Positions 16,244-28,220 are shown, counted from the stretch's first letter. The stretch: 64,000 nucleotides of DNA from Mesorhizobium sp. M2D.F.Ca.ET.226.01.1.1 (GCF_004022705.2 NZ_RZOY02000009.1:248001-312000); one strand, 5' to 3'. The notes: generated by a model from the letters alone, not told the origin. Program-made: numbers and translations.

Positions 16244-17089
16244 TCAGATCATCTCCAACCCGCGCTTGCGCGTCGGCGGCGGGAAGGCGCGGTCGAGATC
16301 GGTGAAATCCTCAGGCGTCAGCTTGATGTCGAGCGCGGCGGCATTCTGGCGGACATGCTCCTGGCGGCCGGCCTTCGGAATGGCGATGACGCCCGGCTGC
16401 GCCATCACCCAGGCGAGCGCGATCTGCGCGGCGGTGGCGTTGTGTCGGGCAGCGACGGCCTCCAGCCGCGCATTGCGCGCCAGCGCGCCCTGCTCCACCG
16501 GCGAATAGGCCATCAGCGGGATGCCGCGCTCCACACACCAGGGGGCTAGATCGAATTCCGGGCCTCGCCGTGACAGATTGTAGAGCACCTGATTGGTCTG
16601 GACATTGCCGCCAGCGGCCAAGCCGACCAATTCCTCCATCTCGTCGGTGTCGAAATTGCTGACGCCCCAATGGCGGATCTTGCCTTCGGCCTTCAGCGCC
16701 TCGAAGGCCTCGACGGTTTCGGACAGCGGCACGCTGCCCGGCCAATGCAGCAGATAGAGATCGATGCGGTCGGTGGCGAGCCGTTTCAGGCTGCTTTCAC
16801 AGGCGCGTTTCACGCCGGCGCGCGCGGCGTTTGAGGGCAGCACCTTGGAGACCAGGAAGGTCTCGTCGCGGCGCCCGGCGACAGCCTCCGCCACCACTTC
16901 CTCGGCGCCGCCGCTGGCATACATCTCCGCCGTGTCGATCAGTGTGATGCCAAGGTCGAGCCCAAGCTTCAGCGCCGCCACCTCATCGGCGCGGCGGCGC
17001 CGGTCCTCGCCCATCTTCCAGGTGCCTTGGCCGAGGGCCGGTACGGCTTCACCCCACGGCAGCTTCACGGTTCTGATCGACGAGGGCAT
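16244..17089 (-). CDS. Aldo/keto reductase
   Basis: The 281-residue NADPH-dependent oxidoreductase has the AKR (beta/alpha)8 barrel. The catalytic tetrad is visible as Asp and Tyr in LIDTAEMYASGGAEE, Lys in FLVSKVLPS and His in LYLLHWPG. The cofactor-binding tail is VIAIPKAGRQEHVRQN. It belongs to the YeaE/diketogulonate reductase-like group that reduces small carbonyls such as methylglyoxal. The substrate is not defined. The 3' end (FPPPTRKRGLEMI) is also present as a diverged fragment at 14998-15039. It is monocistronic and flanked by two copies of repeat family 1. Confidence 0.9.
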   Translation of the reverse strand: MPSSIRTVKLPWGEAVPALGQGTWKMGEDRRRRADEVAALKLGLDLGITLIDTAEMYASGGAEEVVAEAVAGRRDETFLVSKVLPSNAARAGVKRACESSLKRLATDRIDLYLLHWPGSVPLSETVEAFEALKAEGKIRHWGVSNFDTDEMEELVGLAAGGNVQTNQVLYNLSRRGPEFDLAPWCVERGIPLMAYSPVEQGALARNARLEAVAARHNATAAQIALAWVMAQPGVIAIPKAGRQEHVRQNAAALDIKLTPEDFTDLDRAFPPPTRKRGLEMI

Positions 17090-17183
17090 GGCTTCCTCCG
17101 CGTGAAGCTGGATCGCAGCACAGCCAAAGTCGGAAATCCAGACAGTAGGGGCCCGCTGGCCGCCCAGATTTCCTGGAGTGGGC

Positions 17184-17288
17184 TAGAGCGGTTCAGCGTT
17201 TCGCGGAACCGCCGAACCGCTCTAAGTATTTGTTTCTACGCAATTCCGGACGGAAAACCGCTACACACTTTTCCTGGAATTGCTCTAG
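17184..17288. repeat. 105-bp palindromic repeat, family 1, copy 2
   Basis: A full copy with both ends, CTAGAGCGG at the left and GCTCTAG at the right, so the termini are inverted repeats containing CTAG. The right end provides the TAG stop (17287-17285 on the minus strand) of the DUF305 gene. Confidence 0.92.
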
Positions 17289-17674
17289 TTCGCCGGATGC
17301 TTGGCGAGCCAGTCCTGCATCTGTTTGATCTCGGCTTCCTGCGCCGCGACGACGCCTTCGGCGAGCTTGCGGATTTCGGGGTCCTTGCCGTTGGCTATCA
17401 CCACCTTGGCCATGTCGATGGCGCCCTGATGATGCGGGATCATGCCGCGAACGAAGTCGACATCGGCATTGCCGGTGTATTTGATCATCATGTCCTTGTG
17501 CATCTTCTTCATCGCCGCCTCGTAGCCGACGGTGGCCGGGCTCTGGGCGCCCATCGCCATCTTGGACATGTCGTGCTTCATCTCCTCCGACGAGGCAGGC
17601 ACGCTTTCGAGAAAGACGGCAAGCAGCATTCCGGCGGCCATCAGCAGCAGCACGATTTTCTTGGCCAAGGTCAT
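17285..17674 (-). CDS. DUF305 (CopM-like) periplasmic protein
   Basis: The 129-residue protein has an N-terminal hydrophobic signal/anchor (KKIVLLLMAAGMLLAVFLE). It ends in the DUF305 domain with RGMIPHHQGAIDMAKVV. Methionine- and histidine-rich segments (MKHDMSKMAMG, MKKMHKDMMIKY) suit a copper-binding role in the periplasm, as for cyanobacterial CopM. It follows copA 41 bases downstream on the same strand and is probably co-transcribed, so it likely handles exported copper. Its stop codon lies inside the end of a palindromic repeat. Confidence 0.85.
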   Translation of the reverse strand: MTLAKKIVLLLMAAGMLLAVFLESVPASSEEMKHDMSKMAMGAQSPATVGYEAAMKKMHKDMMIKYTGNADVDFVRGMIPHHQGAIDMAKVVIANGKDPEIRKLAEGVVAAQEAEIKQMQDWLAKHPAN

Positions 17675-17715
17675 TCAGGTCTCCTTCTGTTGGATAGCGT
17701 ATCTGGGGGCTTTGC

Positions 17716-20220
<2,505 letters not shown>

Positions 20221-20253
20221 GAAAAGGCCCCTAAGTTTCGAACTTGAGGCGGA

Positions 20254-20282
20254 GGTAGTGCTTCCAGTAACTGGAAGGTCAA
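20254..20282 (-). promoter_or_regulatory. CueR/MerR-type copper-responsive promoter of copA
   Basis: On the minus strand, TTGACC (20282-20277) is followed by a 19-base spacer containing TTCCAG-TTA-CTGGAA and then by TACCTC as a poor -10. A long 19-base spacer with a centred dyad of the ACCTTCC...GGAAGG type is the hallmark of promoters opened by CueR. The cueR gene in this window lies 9 kb away at 29223. Confidence 0.75.
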
Positions 20283-20406
20283 GGGGCGGATTGGATTTTT
20301 GGAGCTTTCGTCTCTCAGTGGCGTATCGCGTCCATCATTTACCGCTGGAAACGCGGCGGCCCGCCCCATACACAGCGCCGCGAAAACGCGCTATAGACGC
20401 CGCCGA

Positions 20407-23208
20407 ATGGCAAAGATCTCCTTGAAACTCAACGAAATCATCGATGGCGACACCTTGCGCCGCGACTTGACCGCGCTGACGTCGGCAACCGCCGGCGACG
20501 GTTCGCGACCGGCGGTTCGCACTGCTGTCCTCCAATTGCTCAAAGCCAGGCTAGCGGACGGGCGAAAGATCGCCGAGGCCATGCTCAAGGAGGATGGCGG
20601 CGGCAATGCCTGTGCCGAGCGGCTCTCGCATCTGATGGATGAGCTGATCCGGGCGCTCTACGATTTCGCCGCTACCCATGTCTACCGGGTCAAGAACCGC
20701 TCCGCGGCCGAGCGCATGGCGGTCGTCGCCGTCGGCGGCTACGGCCGCGGCACGCTGGCGCCGGGCTCCGACATCGACCTGCTTTTCCTGTTGCCCTACA
20801 AGCAGACGCCCTGGGGCGAGCAGATCGTCGAATACATGCTCTACATGCTGTGGGACATGGGGCTGAAGGTCGGCCACGCCACCCGCAACATCGAGGAATG
20901 CCTCAGGCTATCGCGCAGCGACATCACCATCCGCACGTCGATCCTGGAAGCACGTTTCCTGTGGGGCGAGCGCAAGCTCTATGACGAGCTGCTCACCCGC
21001 TTCGACCATGAAGTGGTGCGCACAACCGGGCCGGAATATGTGCAGGCCAAGCTTGCCGAGCGCGACGAGCGCCACGCCAAGGCCGGCGAAAGCCGCTATC
21101 TGGTGGAGCCCAACGTCAAGGACGGCAAGGGCGGCCTGCGCGACCTGCAGACGCTGTTCTGGATCGGCAAATATTTCTACCGCGTGCGCACCGGCGAGGA
21201 ACTGGTCGAAAACGGCGTCTTCACCGAGGTCGAATATCGCGAGTTCCAGAAGGCCGAGGATTTCCTGTGGGCGGTGCGCTGCCACATGCATTTCCTCACC
21301 GGCAAGGCAGAGGAGCGGCTGCATTTCGACATCCAGCGTGAGATCGCCGAGCGCCTCGGCTACACCACGCATCCCGGCCTGTCGGCGGTCGAGCGCTTCA
21401 TGAAGCACTATTTCCTAGTCGCCAAGGATGTCGGCGACCTCACCCGCATCTTCTGCGCGGCGCTCGAGGAAGAGCAGGCCAAGCATGTGCCGGGCTTCAA
21501 CCGCATCTTCCTCACCTTCTCGCGGCGCAAGCGCAAGCTCGCCGGAACCTCCGACTTCATCGTCGACAATCACCGCATCAACATCGCCGACGAGAGCGTA
21601 TTCGAGCGCGATCCGGTAAATCTCTTGCGGCTCTTCTGGTTCGCCGACAAGCACGGGCTGGAGTTCCACCCCGACGCGCTGAAATTGCTCACCCGCTCGC
21701 TTGGCCTGGTCAACAAGTCGCTCCGGCGCGACGAGGAAGCCAACCGGCTGTTCCTCGACATCCTGACCTCTGATCGCAACGCCGAGCTCAATCTGAGGCG
21801 TATGAACGAGGCCGGGCTGCTCGGCAGGCTGATCCCCGACTTCGGCAAGATCGTCGCCATGATGCAGTTCTCGATGTATCACCACTATACGGTGGACGAG
21901 CATCTCATCCGCTGCATCGGCGTGCTGGCCGAGATCGAGCGCGGCGATGGCGAGAAGATTCACCCGCTGGCGCATTCGCTGATGCCGGGGCTGAAGAAGA
22001 GCCGCGAGGCGCTTTATGTCGCGGTGCTTCTACATGATATCGCCAAGGGCCGGCCGGAGGACCATTCGGAGGCCGGCGCCCGCATCGCGCGGCGCATCTG
22101 CCCGCATATGGGGCTGTCTGCGGCCGACACCGAAACTGTCGCCTGGCTGGTCGAAAACCATCTGGTGATGTCGATGACGGCGCAGACGCGCGACCTCAAC
22201 GACCGCAAGACGATCGAGGATTTCGCCTCGATCGTGCAGTCGGTCGAGCGGCTGAAGCTGCTTTTGGTCCTCACCGTCTGCGACATACGCGGCGTCGGGC
22301 CGGGTGTGTGGAACGGTTGGAAAGGGCAGCTGCTGCGCACGCTCTATTACGAGACCGAGCTGCTGCTGACTGGCGGCTTCTCGGAAGTGTCGCGTGCGCA
22401 ACGCACCGCCGCCGCGCGCGAGCGGCTGGCCGAGGCGCTCTCGGCCTGGCCGGCCAAGGAGCGCAAGCGCTATGTCGCGCAGCACTATGAGAACTATCTG
22501 CTGACCGTCGACCTGCCGGATCAGCTGCGCCACGCCGAATTCATCCGCGAGGCGGACGCGGCGGGCAAGAAGCTCACCACCATGGTCAAGACGCATGAAT
22601 TCGAGGCGGTGACCGAGATCACCGTGCTGGCGCCGGATCATCCGCGCCTGCTGTCGATCATCGCGGGGGCATGTGCTGCGGCCGGCGGCAACATCGTCGA
22701 CGCGCAGATCTTCACCACCTCGGACGGACGGGCGCTGGACACTATCCTGATTTCGCGGGAGTTCGACCGCGACGAGGACGAACGCCGCCGCGCCGAACGC
22801 GTCGGCCGGCTGATCGAGGACGTGCTTTCAGGCAAGACCTGGCTCCCCGAGATGATCGAGAAACGCACCAAGCCGAAGCGTGGCGCCAAGGCTTTCCGGA
22901 TCCCGCCCCGCGCCGAGATCCGCAACACGCTGTCGAACCGCTTCTCGGTGATCGAGGTCGAGGGGCTGGACCGGCCGGGCCTTTTGTCCGAGATCACCGG
23001 AACGCTGTCCGACCTGTCGCTCGACATCGCCTCGGCACATATCACCACTTTCGGCGAGAAAGTCATCGACACGTTCTATGTCACCGACCTGACCGGACAG
23101 AAGATCGACAGCCCGACGCGCACCGCCACCATCCACAAGCGGTTGATCGATACGCTCGAAGGCAACGCGCCCGAACGCAACGGCAAGGCCAAGGCGGCGG
23201 CCGAGTGA
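20407..23208 (+). CDS. glnD: Bifunctional uridylyltransferase/uridylyl-removing enzyme GlnD
   Basis: The 933-residue nitrogen sensor uridylylates PII proteins when glutamine is low and deuridylylates them when it is high. The nucleotidyltransferase motif is GGYGRGTLAPGSDIDLLF (about residue 110), the HD hydrolase motif is LLHDIAKGRPEDHSEAG (about 540), and two ACT domains bind glutamine (starting near 737 and 848, the second with EGLDRPGLLSEITG). The frame is open back to 20299, but ATG 20407 gives the MAKISLKLNEI start that I recall for Mesorhizobium. murJ follows 40 bases downstream, the usual rhizobial pair. Confidence 0.96.
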   Translation: MAKISLKLNEIIDGDTLRRDLTALTSATAGDGSRPAVRTAVLQLLKARLADGRKIAEAMLKEDGGGNACAERLSHLMDELIRALYDFAATHVYRVKNRSAAERMAVVAVGGYGRGTLAPGSDIDLLFLLPYKQTPWGEQIVEYMLYMLWDMGLKVGHATRNIEECLRLSRSDITIRTSILEARFLWGERKLYDELLTRFDHEVVRTTGPEYVQAKLAERDERHAKAGESRYLVEPNVKDGKGGLRDLQTLFWIGKYFYRVRTGEELVENGVFTEVEYREFQKAEDFLWAVRCHMHFLTGKAEERLHFDIQREIAERLGYTTHPGLSAVERFMKHYFLVAKDVGDLTRIFCAALEEEQAKHVPGFNRIFLTFSRRKRKLAGTSDFIVDNHRINIADESVFERDPVNLLRLFWFADKHGLEFHPDALKLLTRSLGLVNKSLRRDEEANRLFLDILTSDRNAELNLRRMNEAGLLGRLIPDFGKIVAMMQFSMYHHYTVDEHLIRCIGVLAEIERGDGEKIHPLAHSLMPGLKKSREALYVAVLLHDIAKGRPEDHSEAGARIARRICPHMGLSAADTETVAWLVENHLVMSMTAQTRDLNDRKTIEDFASIVQSVERLKLLLVLTVCDIRGVGPGVWNGWKGQLLRTLYYETELLLTGGFSEVSRAQRTAAARERLAEALSAWPAKERKRYVAQHYENYLLTVDLPDQLRHAEFIREADAAGKKLTTMVKTHEFEAVTEITVLAPDHPRLLSIIAGACAAAGGNIVDAQIFTTSDGRALDTILISREFDRDEDERRRAERVGRLIEDVLSGKTWLPEMIEKRTKPKRGAKAFRIPPRAEIRNTLSNRFSVIEVEGLDRPGLLSEITGTLSDLSLDIASAHITTFGEKVIDTFYVTDLTGQKIDSPTRTATIHKRLIDTLEGNAPERNGKAKAAAE

Positions 23209-23248
23209 ACATCCATTTGACGCAATTCCCCTGGCAGTCATCCACCGC

Positions 23249-24832
23249 ATGAGTCTGGTCAAGAAATTCGCCACCGTCGCTTCCGGCACGCTGATGAGCC
23301 GCGCGCTGGGTTTCGGACGCGAGATGCTGATGGCGGCGGCCCTCGGCACCGGGCCGGTCGCCGACGCCTTCAACGCCGCCTTCCAGTTCCCCAACACGTT
23401 TCGCCGGCTGTTCGCCGAGGGCGCCTTCAACGCCGCTTTCGTGCCGCTGTTCGCCAAGGAGATCGAGCAACACGGCAATGAGGGCGCCAAGCGCTTTTCA
23501 GAGGAAGTGTTCGGCGTGCTGTTCTCGGCGCTGCTGGCGCTGACGATCGCCATGGAGCTCGCGATGCCGCTGATCGTGCGCTACCTGGTGGCGCCGGGCT
23601 TTGCCGACATTCCGGGCAAGTTCGAGACGACCGTGACGCTTGCGACGATCATGTTCCCGTACCTGATCTGCATGTCGCTCGGCGCCATGATGGCGGGCAT
23701 GCTGAACTCGCTGCGCCGTTACTTCGCCGCGGCGATCGCGCCTGCCTTCCTCAACATCATCCTGATCGCCGTGCTGGCCTATGCCTGGTATCACGGGCTC
23801 GACGCGCATGATGTCGGCTTCGGCCTGTCCTGGGGCGTGCTGGCGGCTGGTATCGTGCAGCTCGCCATCGTCTGGATCGCGGTGCGCCATGCCGGCATCT
23901 CGATCGGCTTCCGCAGACCGCATCTGACCCCCAACGTCAAGCGGCTCCTGATCCTGGCGCTGCCGGCAGCGATCACCGGCGGCATCACCCAGATCAACCA
24001 GTTGATCGGCACGGCGATCGCCTCGGCGCAGAACAGCGCCGTGTCGTCGCTCGCCTATGCCGACCGCATCTATCAGCTGCCGCTCGGCGTCGTCGGCGTG
24101 GCGGTAGCGATCGTGCTTCTGCCGGAACTGTCGCGGGCGCTGAAATCGGGCAACTTGAAGGAAGCCGCAAACCTGCAGAACCGCTCGGTCGAGTTCACGC
24201 TGTTCATGACACTGCCGGCTGCCGCCGCGCTCTGGGTGATGTCGGAACCGATCGTGCGGCTGGTCTACGAGCGCGGCGCCTTCGCCGCCAACCACTCGAC
24301 GCCGATCGTCGCCTCGATCCTCGCGATCTTCGGCCTCGGACTGCCAGCCTTCGTTTTGATCAAGGCCTTCACGCCCGGATATTTCGCGCGCGAGGACACG
24401 CGCACGCCGATGATCTTTGCCGCCATCTCGGTCGGCGTGAACGTCGCCACGGCGCTCAGCCTGTTTCCGTCGATGGGCGCGCCGGGCATCGCGGTGGCTT
24501 CGGCGATAGCCGGCTGGGTCAATGCCCTGATGCTGCTCGGTATGCTGATCAGGAGGGGACATTGGGGCCGCGACGTCCCCCTGCTGAAGCGCATCCCCAG
24601 GCTTGTGCTGTCCGCTGTGATCATGGCCGCCGCGCTTTACTTCGCCGAGCACTATTTCGCCGCGAGGCTTGGGCCCGGCTCGCCGCTGGTGGTGAAGGCG
24701 ACGACGCTGTTCGCGCTCGTCGGCGGCGGTGCCGCGCTCTATTTCATCGCTGCTTTCGGCACTGGCGGCGCCGACTTCGGCATGATCCGCAGGAACGTCA
24801 AGCGCGGCTCGAAGGCGCCGCCGACGCAATGA
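23249..24832 (+). CDS. murJ: Lipid II flippase MurJ (MviN)
   Basis: The 527-residue inner-membrane protein has about 14 transmembrane helices of the MOP superfamily. It carries lipid-linked peptidoglycan precursors across the membrane. Family motifs are TLMSRALGFGREMLMAAALG at the N-terminus, then FQFPNTFRRLFAEGAFNAAF and LPAAITGGITQINQLIGT. It is essential in most bacteria. It lies 40 bases after glnD and is probably co-transcribed with it. Confidence 0.96.
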   Translation: MSLVKKFATVASGTLMSRALGFGREMLMAAALGTGPVADAFNAAFQFPNTFRRLFAEGAFNAAFVPLFAKEIEQHGNEGAKRFSEEVFGVLFSALLALTIAMELAMPLIVRYLVAPGFADIPGKFETTVTLATIMFPYLICMSLGAMMAGMLNSLRRYFAAAIAPAFLNIILIAVLAYAWYHGLDAHDVGFGLSWGVLAAGIVQLAIVWIAVRHAGISIGFRRPHLTPNVKRLLILALPAAITGGITQINQLIGTAIASAQNSAVSSLAYADRIYQLPLGVVGVAVAIVLLPELSRALKSGNLKEAANLQNRSVEFTLFMTLPAAAALWVMSEPIVRLVYERGAFAANHSTPIVASILAIFGLGLPAFVLIKAFTPGYFAREDTRTPMIFAAISVGVNVATALSLFPSMGAPGIAVASAIAGWVNALMLLGMLIRRGHWGRDVPLLKRIPRLVLSAVIMAAALYFAEHYFAARLGPGSPLVVKATTLFALVGGGAALYFIAAFGTGGADFGMIRRNVKRGSKAPPTQ

Positions 24833-24850
24833 CGGCGGCGAGCCGGGCGA

Positions 24851-25476
24851 TCACGCGCGCTCCAGGGCCAGTTTCGCGCCGAACAGGATGAGCAGACCGC
24901 CGGCCACGCGGTCGATGGTGCGCCGCAGCTTTCGATAGCCGTTCGAGACGGCTTCAGCGGCAAACAGCCAAACCACGCAGGCGTACCAGCCGACCGAGAT
25001 CGCCACCATGAGCGCGACCGACACGACGCCGAGCCACAGAGGGGGCTGCGCCGGCAGGGCGACGGCGAAAATGCTGGCCACCGAAAGCGCGGAACGCGGA
25101 TTGGCAAGGCTGGTCACGAGACCGATCCAAAAGGCCCGCCGGTTTGAGAATCCCTTTGGATCGACAGGCAACGGGCCATCGGCCGCGCTGCGCTTCTCGG
25201 CCAGCACGATCAGCCTTACGCCCGAATAGACGAGATAGCCGGCGCCCGCGAACTTCAACGTCGCGTAGGCCCAGGGAGCGGCGAGAAACAACGCCTTTAC
25301 GCCGGCAAGTCCGCAAACGCCCCAGACCGCCGTGGCGATGCCGATGCCGCATACGGCAGCGAACCGGCGCCACGCGAACGCGCCACGGCAATCCGCGCCG
25401 TTATCAGGAAATTCGGCCCCGGCGAAACGGCCGCGACCAGCCACACGGAAGCGACGGCAAGCAGATGTGAAAGCAT
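24851..25476 (-). pseudogene. LysE-family amino-acid exporter, frameshifted near its start
   Basis: The ATG at 25476 starts a typical LysE/RhtB N-terminus (MLSHLLAVASVWLVAAVSPG then PNFLITARIAVARSRGAG), but the frame is lost at about 25362. The rest of the protein (AAVCGIGIATAVWGVCGLAG to the end KLALERA) continues in another frame. Restoring one base near GCCGGTTCGCTGCC would join the two parts, so a single-base deletion is the simplest explanation. The downstream four or five helices look undamaged, so the lesion is recent or a sequencing error. The substrate class would be small amino acids or homoserine-like compounds. Confidence 0.8.
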
Positions 25477-25651
25477 GGCGGAAACCCGAGGAAGACCACA
25501 ATGCTAAGCCAGGGCAATCGTGGCTGGCTAGAGCCTTCTAAGTCGGGAACCCGGCTGGCCTCTTGATCCCGAAACCGCCTTCGTCCATAAGCGCGTCGTC
25601 GAAAGACTTTCGCCGCGCGCGAAACGGCCCTCCACAAGCCATGAGGAAACC

Positions 25652-26719
25652 ATGTCCGCCTTCAAGCCACTCGTCTTTTCGGGCGTTCAGCCGACCGGCA
25701 ATCTGCATCTCGGCAACTATCTCGGCGCCATCAAGAAATTCGTCGCCCTCCAGGAACAGTCCGACTGCATCTATTGCGTCGTCGACTTGCATTCGCTGAC
25801 GGCACAGCTCGTGCATCAGGACCTCGGCGACCAGACGCGCTCGATCACCGCGGCGTTCCTTGCCTCCGGCATCAACCCGAAGAAGCACATCGTCTTCAAC
25901 CAGTCGCGGGTCATGCAGCATGCCGAGCTCGCCTGGATCTTCAATTGCGTGGCGCGCATCGGCTGGATGAACAAGATGACGCAGTTCAAGGACAAGGCCG
26001 GCAAGGACCGCGAGAATGCCTCGCTCGGCCTGCTCGCCTATCCGAGCCTGATGGCCGCCGACATCCTGCTCTACCGCGCCACCCATGTGCCGGTGGGCGA
26101 GGATCAGAAGCAACATCTCGAGCTCACCCGCGACATCGCGCAGAAATTCAACAACGACTTCTCCGAGAAGATCGCCGCGCTCGGCGTCGGCGTGAAGATG
26201 CAGGTCGGCGAGGAGACGGTGAACGGCTATTTTCCGATCACCGAACCGGTGATCGGCGGTCCGGCGGCGCGCATCATGAGCCTGCGTGACGGCTCGAAGA
26301 AGATGTCGAAGTCCGACCCGTCGGACCTGTCGCGCATCAACCTGACCGACGATGCCGACACCATCTCGAAGAAGATCCGCAAGGCCAAGACCGATCCGGA
26401 GGCCTTGCCGAGCGAGGTCGACGGGCTGGAAAGCCGGCCCGAAGCTGAGAACCTGGTCGGCATCTATGCCGGCCTCGCCGAGATCTCGAAGGAAGACGTG
26501 CTGAAGCAATATGGCGGGCAGCAGTTTTCCGTGTTCAAGCCGGCGCTGGCCGATCTTGCCGTGGAGAAGCTGGCGCCGATCGCTGCCGAGATGCGCCGCA
26601 TCGAGGGCGACCGCGCCTATGTCGACGCCGTGCTCCAGGATGGCGGCGACCGGGCGCGCGCGATCGCCGAGCGCACGATGAAGACGGTTCGCGACATTAT
26701 CGGCCTGCTGCAGGACTGA
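25652..26719 (+). CDS. trpS: Tryptophanyl-tRNA synthetase
   Basis: The 355-residue class I aminoacyl-tRNA synthetase charges tRNA-Trp. The HIGH-like motif is PTGNLHLGNYLGA (residues 11-23) and the KMSKS motif is SKKMSKSDPSDLS (about 214). The tryptophan pocket region DLHSLTAQL is conserved. Length and order are normal. It is followed 99 bases later by the usp gene, the same order as in other rhizobia. Confidence 0.97.
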   Translation: MSAFKPLVFSGVQPTGNLHLGNYLGAIKKFVALQEQSDCIYCVVDLHSLTAQLVHQDLGDQTRSITAAFLASGINPKKHIVFNQSRVMQHAELAWIFNCVARIGWMNKMTQFKDKAGKDRENASLGLLAYPSLMAADILLYRATHVPVGEDQKQHLELTRDIAQKFNNDFSEKIAALGVGVKMQVGEETVNGYFPITEPVIGGPAARIMSLRDGSKKMSKSDPSDLSRINLTDDADTISKKIRKAKTDPEALPSEVDGLESRPEAENLVGIYAGLAEISKEDVLKQYGGQQFSVFKPALADLAVEKLAPIAAEMRRIEGDRAYVDAVLQDGGDRARAIAERTMKTVRDIIGLLQD

Positions 26720-26818
26720 TCGAAGGGTTCCGTAGGACCATTGCCACGCCGGCCGGCGGCTTGCCGCCGGTTCGCGGCGGTGGCAGATTGCGGCCGAATT
26801 GATACCGAGCAGATAGAC

Positions 26819-27310
26819 ATGGTCTCCAAACGCCTCAGCCGCGAAGCCGGCCATCGCCGCAAATTCCTGGCGATCATCGACGACACGCCCGAATGCGAGC
26901 GCGCCGTCGCCTACGCCTCGAAGCGGGCGCAGCACACCAGCGGCGTGCTGGTGCTGCTCTATGTCATCGAGCCGGACGACTTCCAACATTGGCTGGGCGT
27001 GGAAAAGATCATGCGCGAGGAAGCGAACGCGACGGCGCGCGCGGCGCTAGACGGCTATGCCAACAAGGTGCGCCAGAGCGTCGGCATCGAACCGGAGCTG
27101 GTGGTGCGCGAGGGCAAGCCGACCGAAGAGATCCACAAGCTGATCGAGGAAGACCAGGACATCGCCATCCTGGTGCTGGCGGCCGGCGCCGGCAAGGAAG
27201 GTCCGGGACCGCTGGTCAGCGCGGTTGCCGGCCGGGCCGCGGCCTTCCCCATTCCGGTGACGGTGGTGCCGCAGAATCTGTCGGATGAGGAGATCGACAG
27301 CCTCGCCTGA
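26819..27310 (+). CDS. Universal stress protein (UspA family)
   Basis: The 163-residue Usp fold has a first strand KFLAIIDDTPECERAVAYAS. The C-terminal nucleotide-loop region, LVLAAGAGKEGPGPLVSAVA, is only a loose match to the ATP-binding G-2x-G-9x-G(S/T) pattern. ATP binding is therefore uncertain. The open frame extends to 26741, but ATG 26819 gives the normal length. Its TGA (27308-27310) is the first three bases of a large palindromic repeat (family 2). Confidence 0.85.
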   Translation: MVSKRLSREAGHRRKFLAIIDDTPECERAVAYASKRAQHTSGVLVLLYVIEPDDFQHWLGVEKIMREEANATARAALDGYANKVRQSVGIEPELVVREGKPTEEIHKLIEEDQDIAILVLAAGAGKEGPGPLVSAVAGRAAAFPIPVTVVPQNLSDEEIDSLA

Positions 27311-27517
27311 GATGTGCTGATATTCAGGTGAGGCCGGCCTGCCAACGGCGGCTTCCTGCGCTTCCGGTGCTCACGTACTTCAAGTACGCTCCGCTCCGGC
27401 CTTCGCCGGCCGAAGCCCTTATAAATGTCTTCGATCTATGAAGGCTACGGCCGGCGTAGGCCGGTTCTCGGAAACCACCATTCTCGACTCGGCCTGACCT
27501 GAATCTCAACATATCTT
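27308..27517. repeat. Palindromic repeat, family 2, copy 1, interrupted by a nested palindrome
   Basis: The outer element begins TGAGATGTGCTGATATTCAG and ends CTGAATCTCAACATATCTT. It matches the inverse of 35650-35793, including the central block CTTCCGGTGCTCACGTACTT. Its middle is split at CCGG by an insertion (27396-27464). The 27311-27650 gap between usp and nfu contains nothing else recognisable. Confidence 0.88.
27396..27464. repeat. Nested short palindrome inside the family 2 element
   Basis: Two 22-base arms face each other: CCGGCCTTCGCCGGCCGAAG-CC (27396-27417) and GGCTACGGCCGGCGTAGGCC-GG (27443-27464). They pair with only two mismatches around a 25-base AT-rich loop. CCGG is present at both edges and only once at the equivalent place in the uninterrupted copy at 35650, so CCGG looks like a 4-bp target duplication. 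Confidence 0.85.
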
Positions 27518-27650
27518 AAGTGGATGAGGGGTCGAAAAAACATTCCGCCAGCCAGCCGTTCGGGCGACGTGTTTCGCTTGAATGTCCAGCCGATAGAGCC
27601 TATTTAGAATTATTCCAAACTATCGGCCCGAGAAGGGCCTGGAGATACCT

Positions 27651-28220
27651 ATGTTCATCCAGACCGAATCGACGCCGAACCCGGCGACGTTGAAGTTTCT
27701 TCCCGGCAAGGAAGTGCTGCGCGAAGGAACAGCCGATTTCCGCAACGCCGAAGCCGCGGCGGAAGCCTCGCCGCTGGCCGGCCGGCTGTTCGAGATCCCG
27801 GGCGTCACGGGCGTCTTCTTCGGCTATGATTTCGTCACCGTGACCAAGGACGGCCCGGACTGGCAGCACCTGAAGCCCGCCATCCTCGGCGCCATCATGG
27901 AGCACTTCATGTCCGGCGCGCCGGTCATGGCTTCGACCGCCCCGGCGCGCGAAGCCGGCGAGACCGGCGAGTTCTACGACAAGGCCGACGAGGAGCTGGT
28001 TCTGACGATCAAGGAACTGCTCGACACGCGCGTGCGCCCGGCCGTCGCCCAGGACGGCGGCGACATCACCTTCCGCGGCTTCGAGAACGGCACCGTGTTC
28101 CTGCATATGAAAGGCGCCTGCGCCGGCTGCCCGTCATCGACGGCGACGCTGAAGCACGGCATCCAGAACCTGCTTCGCCACTTCGTGCCGGAGGTGCAGC
28201 AGGTCGAGCAAGTCGCCTGA
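27651..28220 (+). CDS. NifU family Fe-S scaffold/carrier protein (Nfu type)
   Basis: The 189-residue protein has an N-terminal Nfu_N domain (MFIQTESTPNPATLKFLPGK) and a C-terminal NifU domain whose CxxC (GACAGCPSSTATL, Cys about 156 and 159) bridges a [4Fe-4S] cluster between two subunits. It delivers clusters to target enzymes and is not the nitrogenase-specific NifU. Length is normal. It converges on the L,D-transpeptidase gene with a shared terminator hairpin between them. Confidence 0.93.
   Translation: MFIQTESTPNPATLKFLPGKEVLREGTADFRNAEAAAEASPLAGRLFEIPGVTGVFFGYDFVTVTKDGPDWQHLKPAILGAIMEHFMSGAPVMASTAPAREAGETGEFYDKADEELVLTIKELLDTRVRPAVAQDGGDITFRGFENGTVFLHMKGACAGCPSSTATLKHGIQNLLRHFVPEVQQVEQVA

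Noticed and set aside
27651..28220. Nitrogen-fixation gene nifU
   Set aside because: The protein has the Nfu_N plus single CxxC layout of housekeeping Fe-S carriers, not the IscU-like and ferredoxin domains of nitrogenase NifU.
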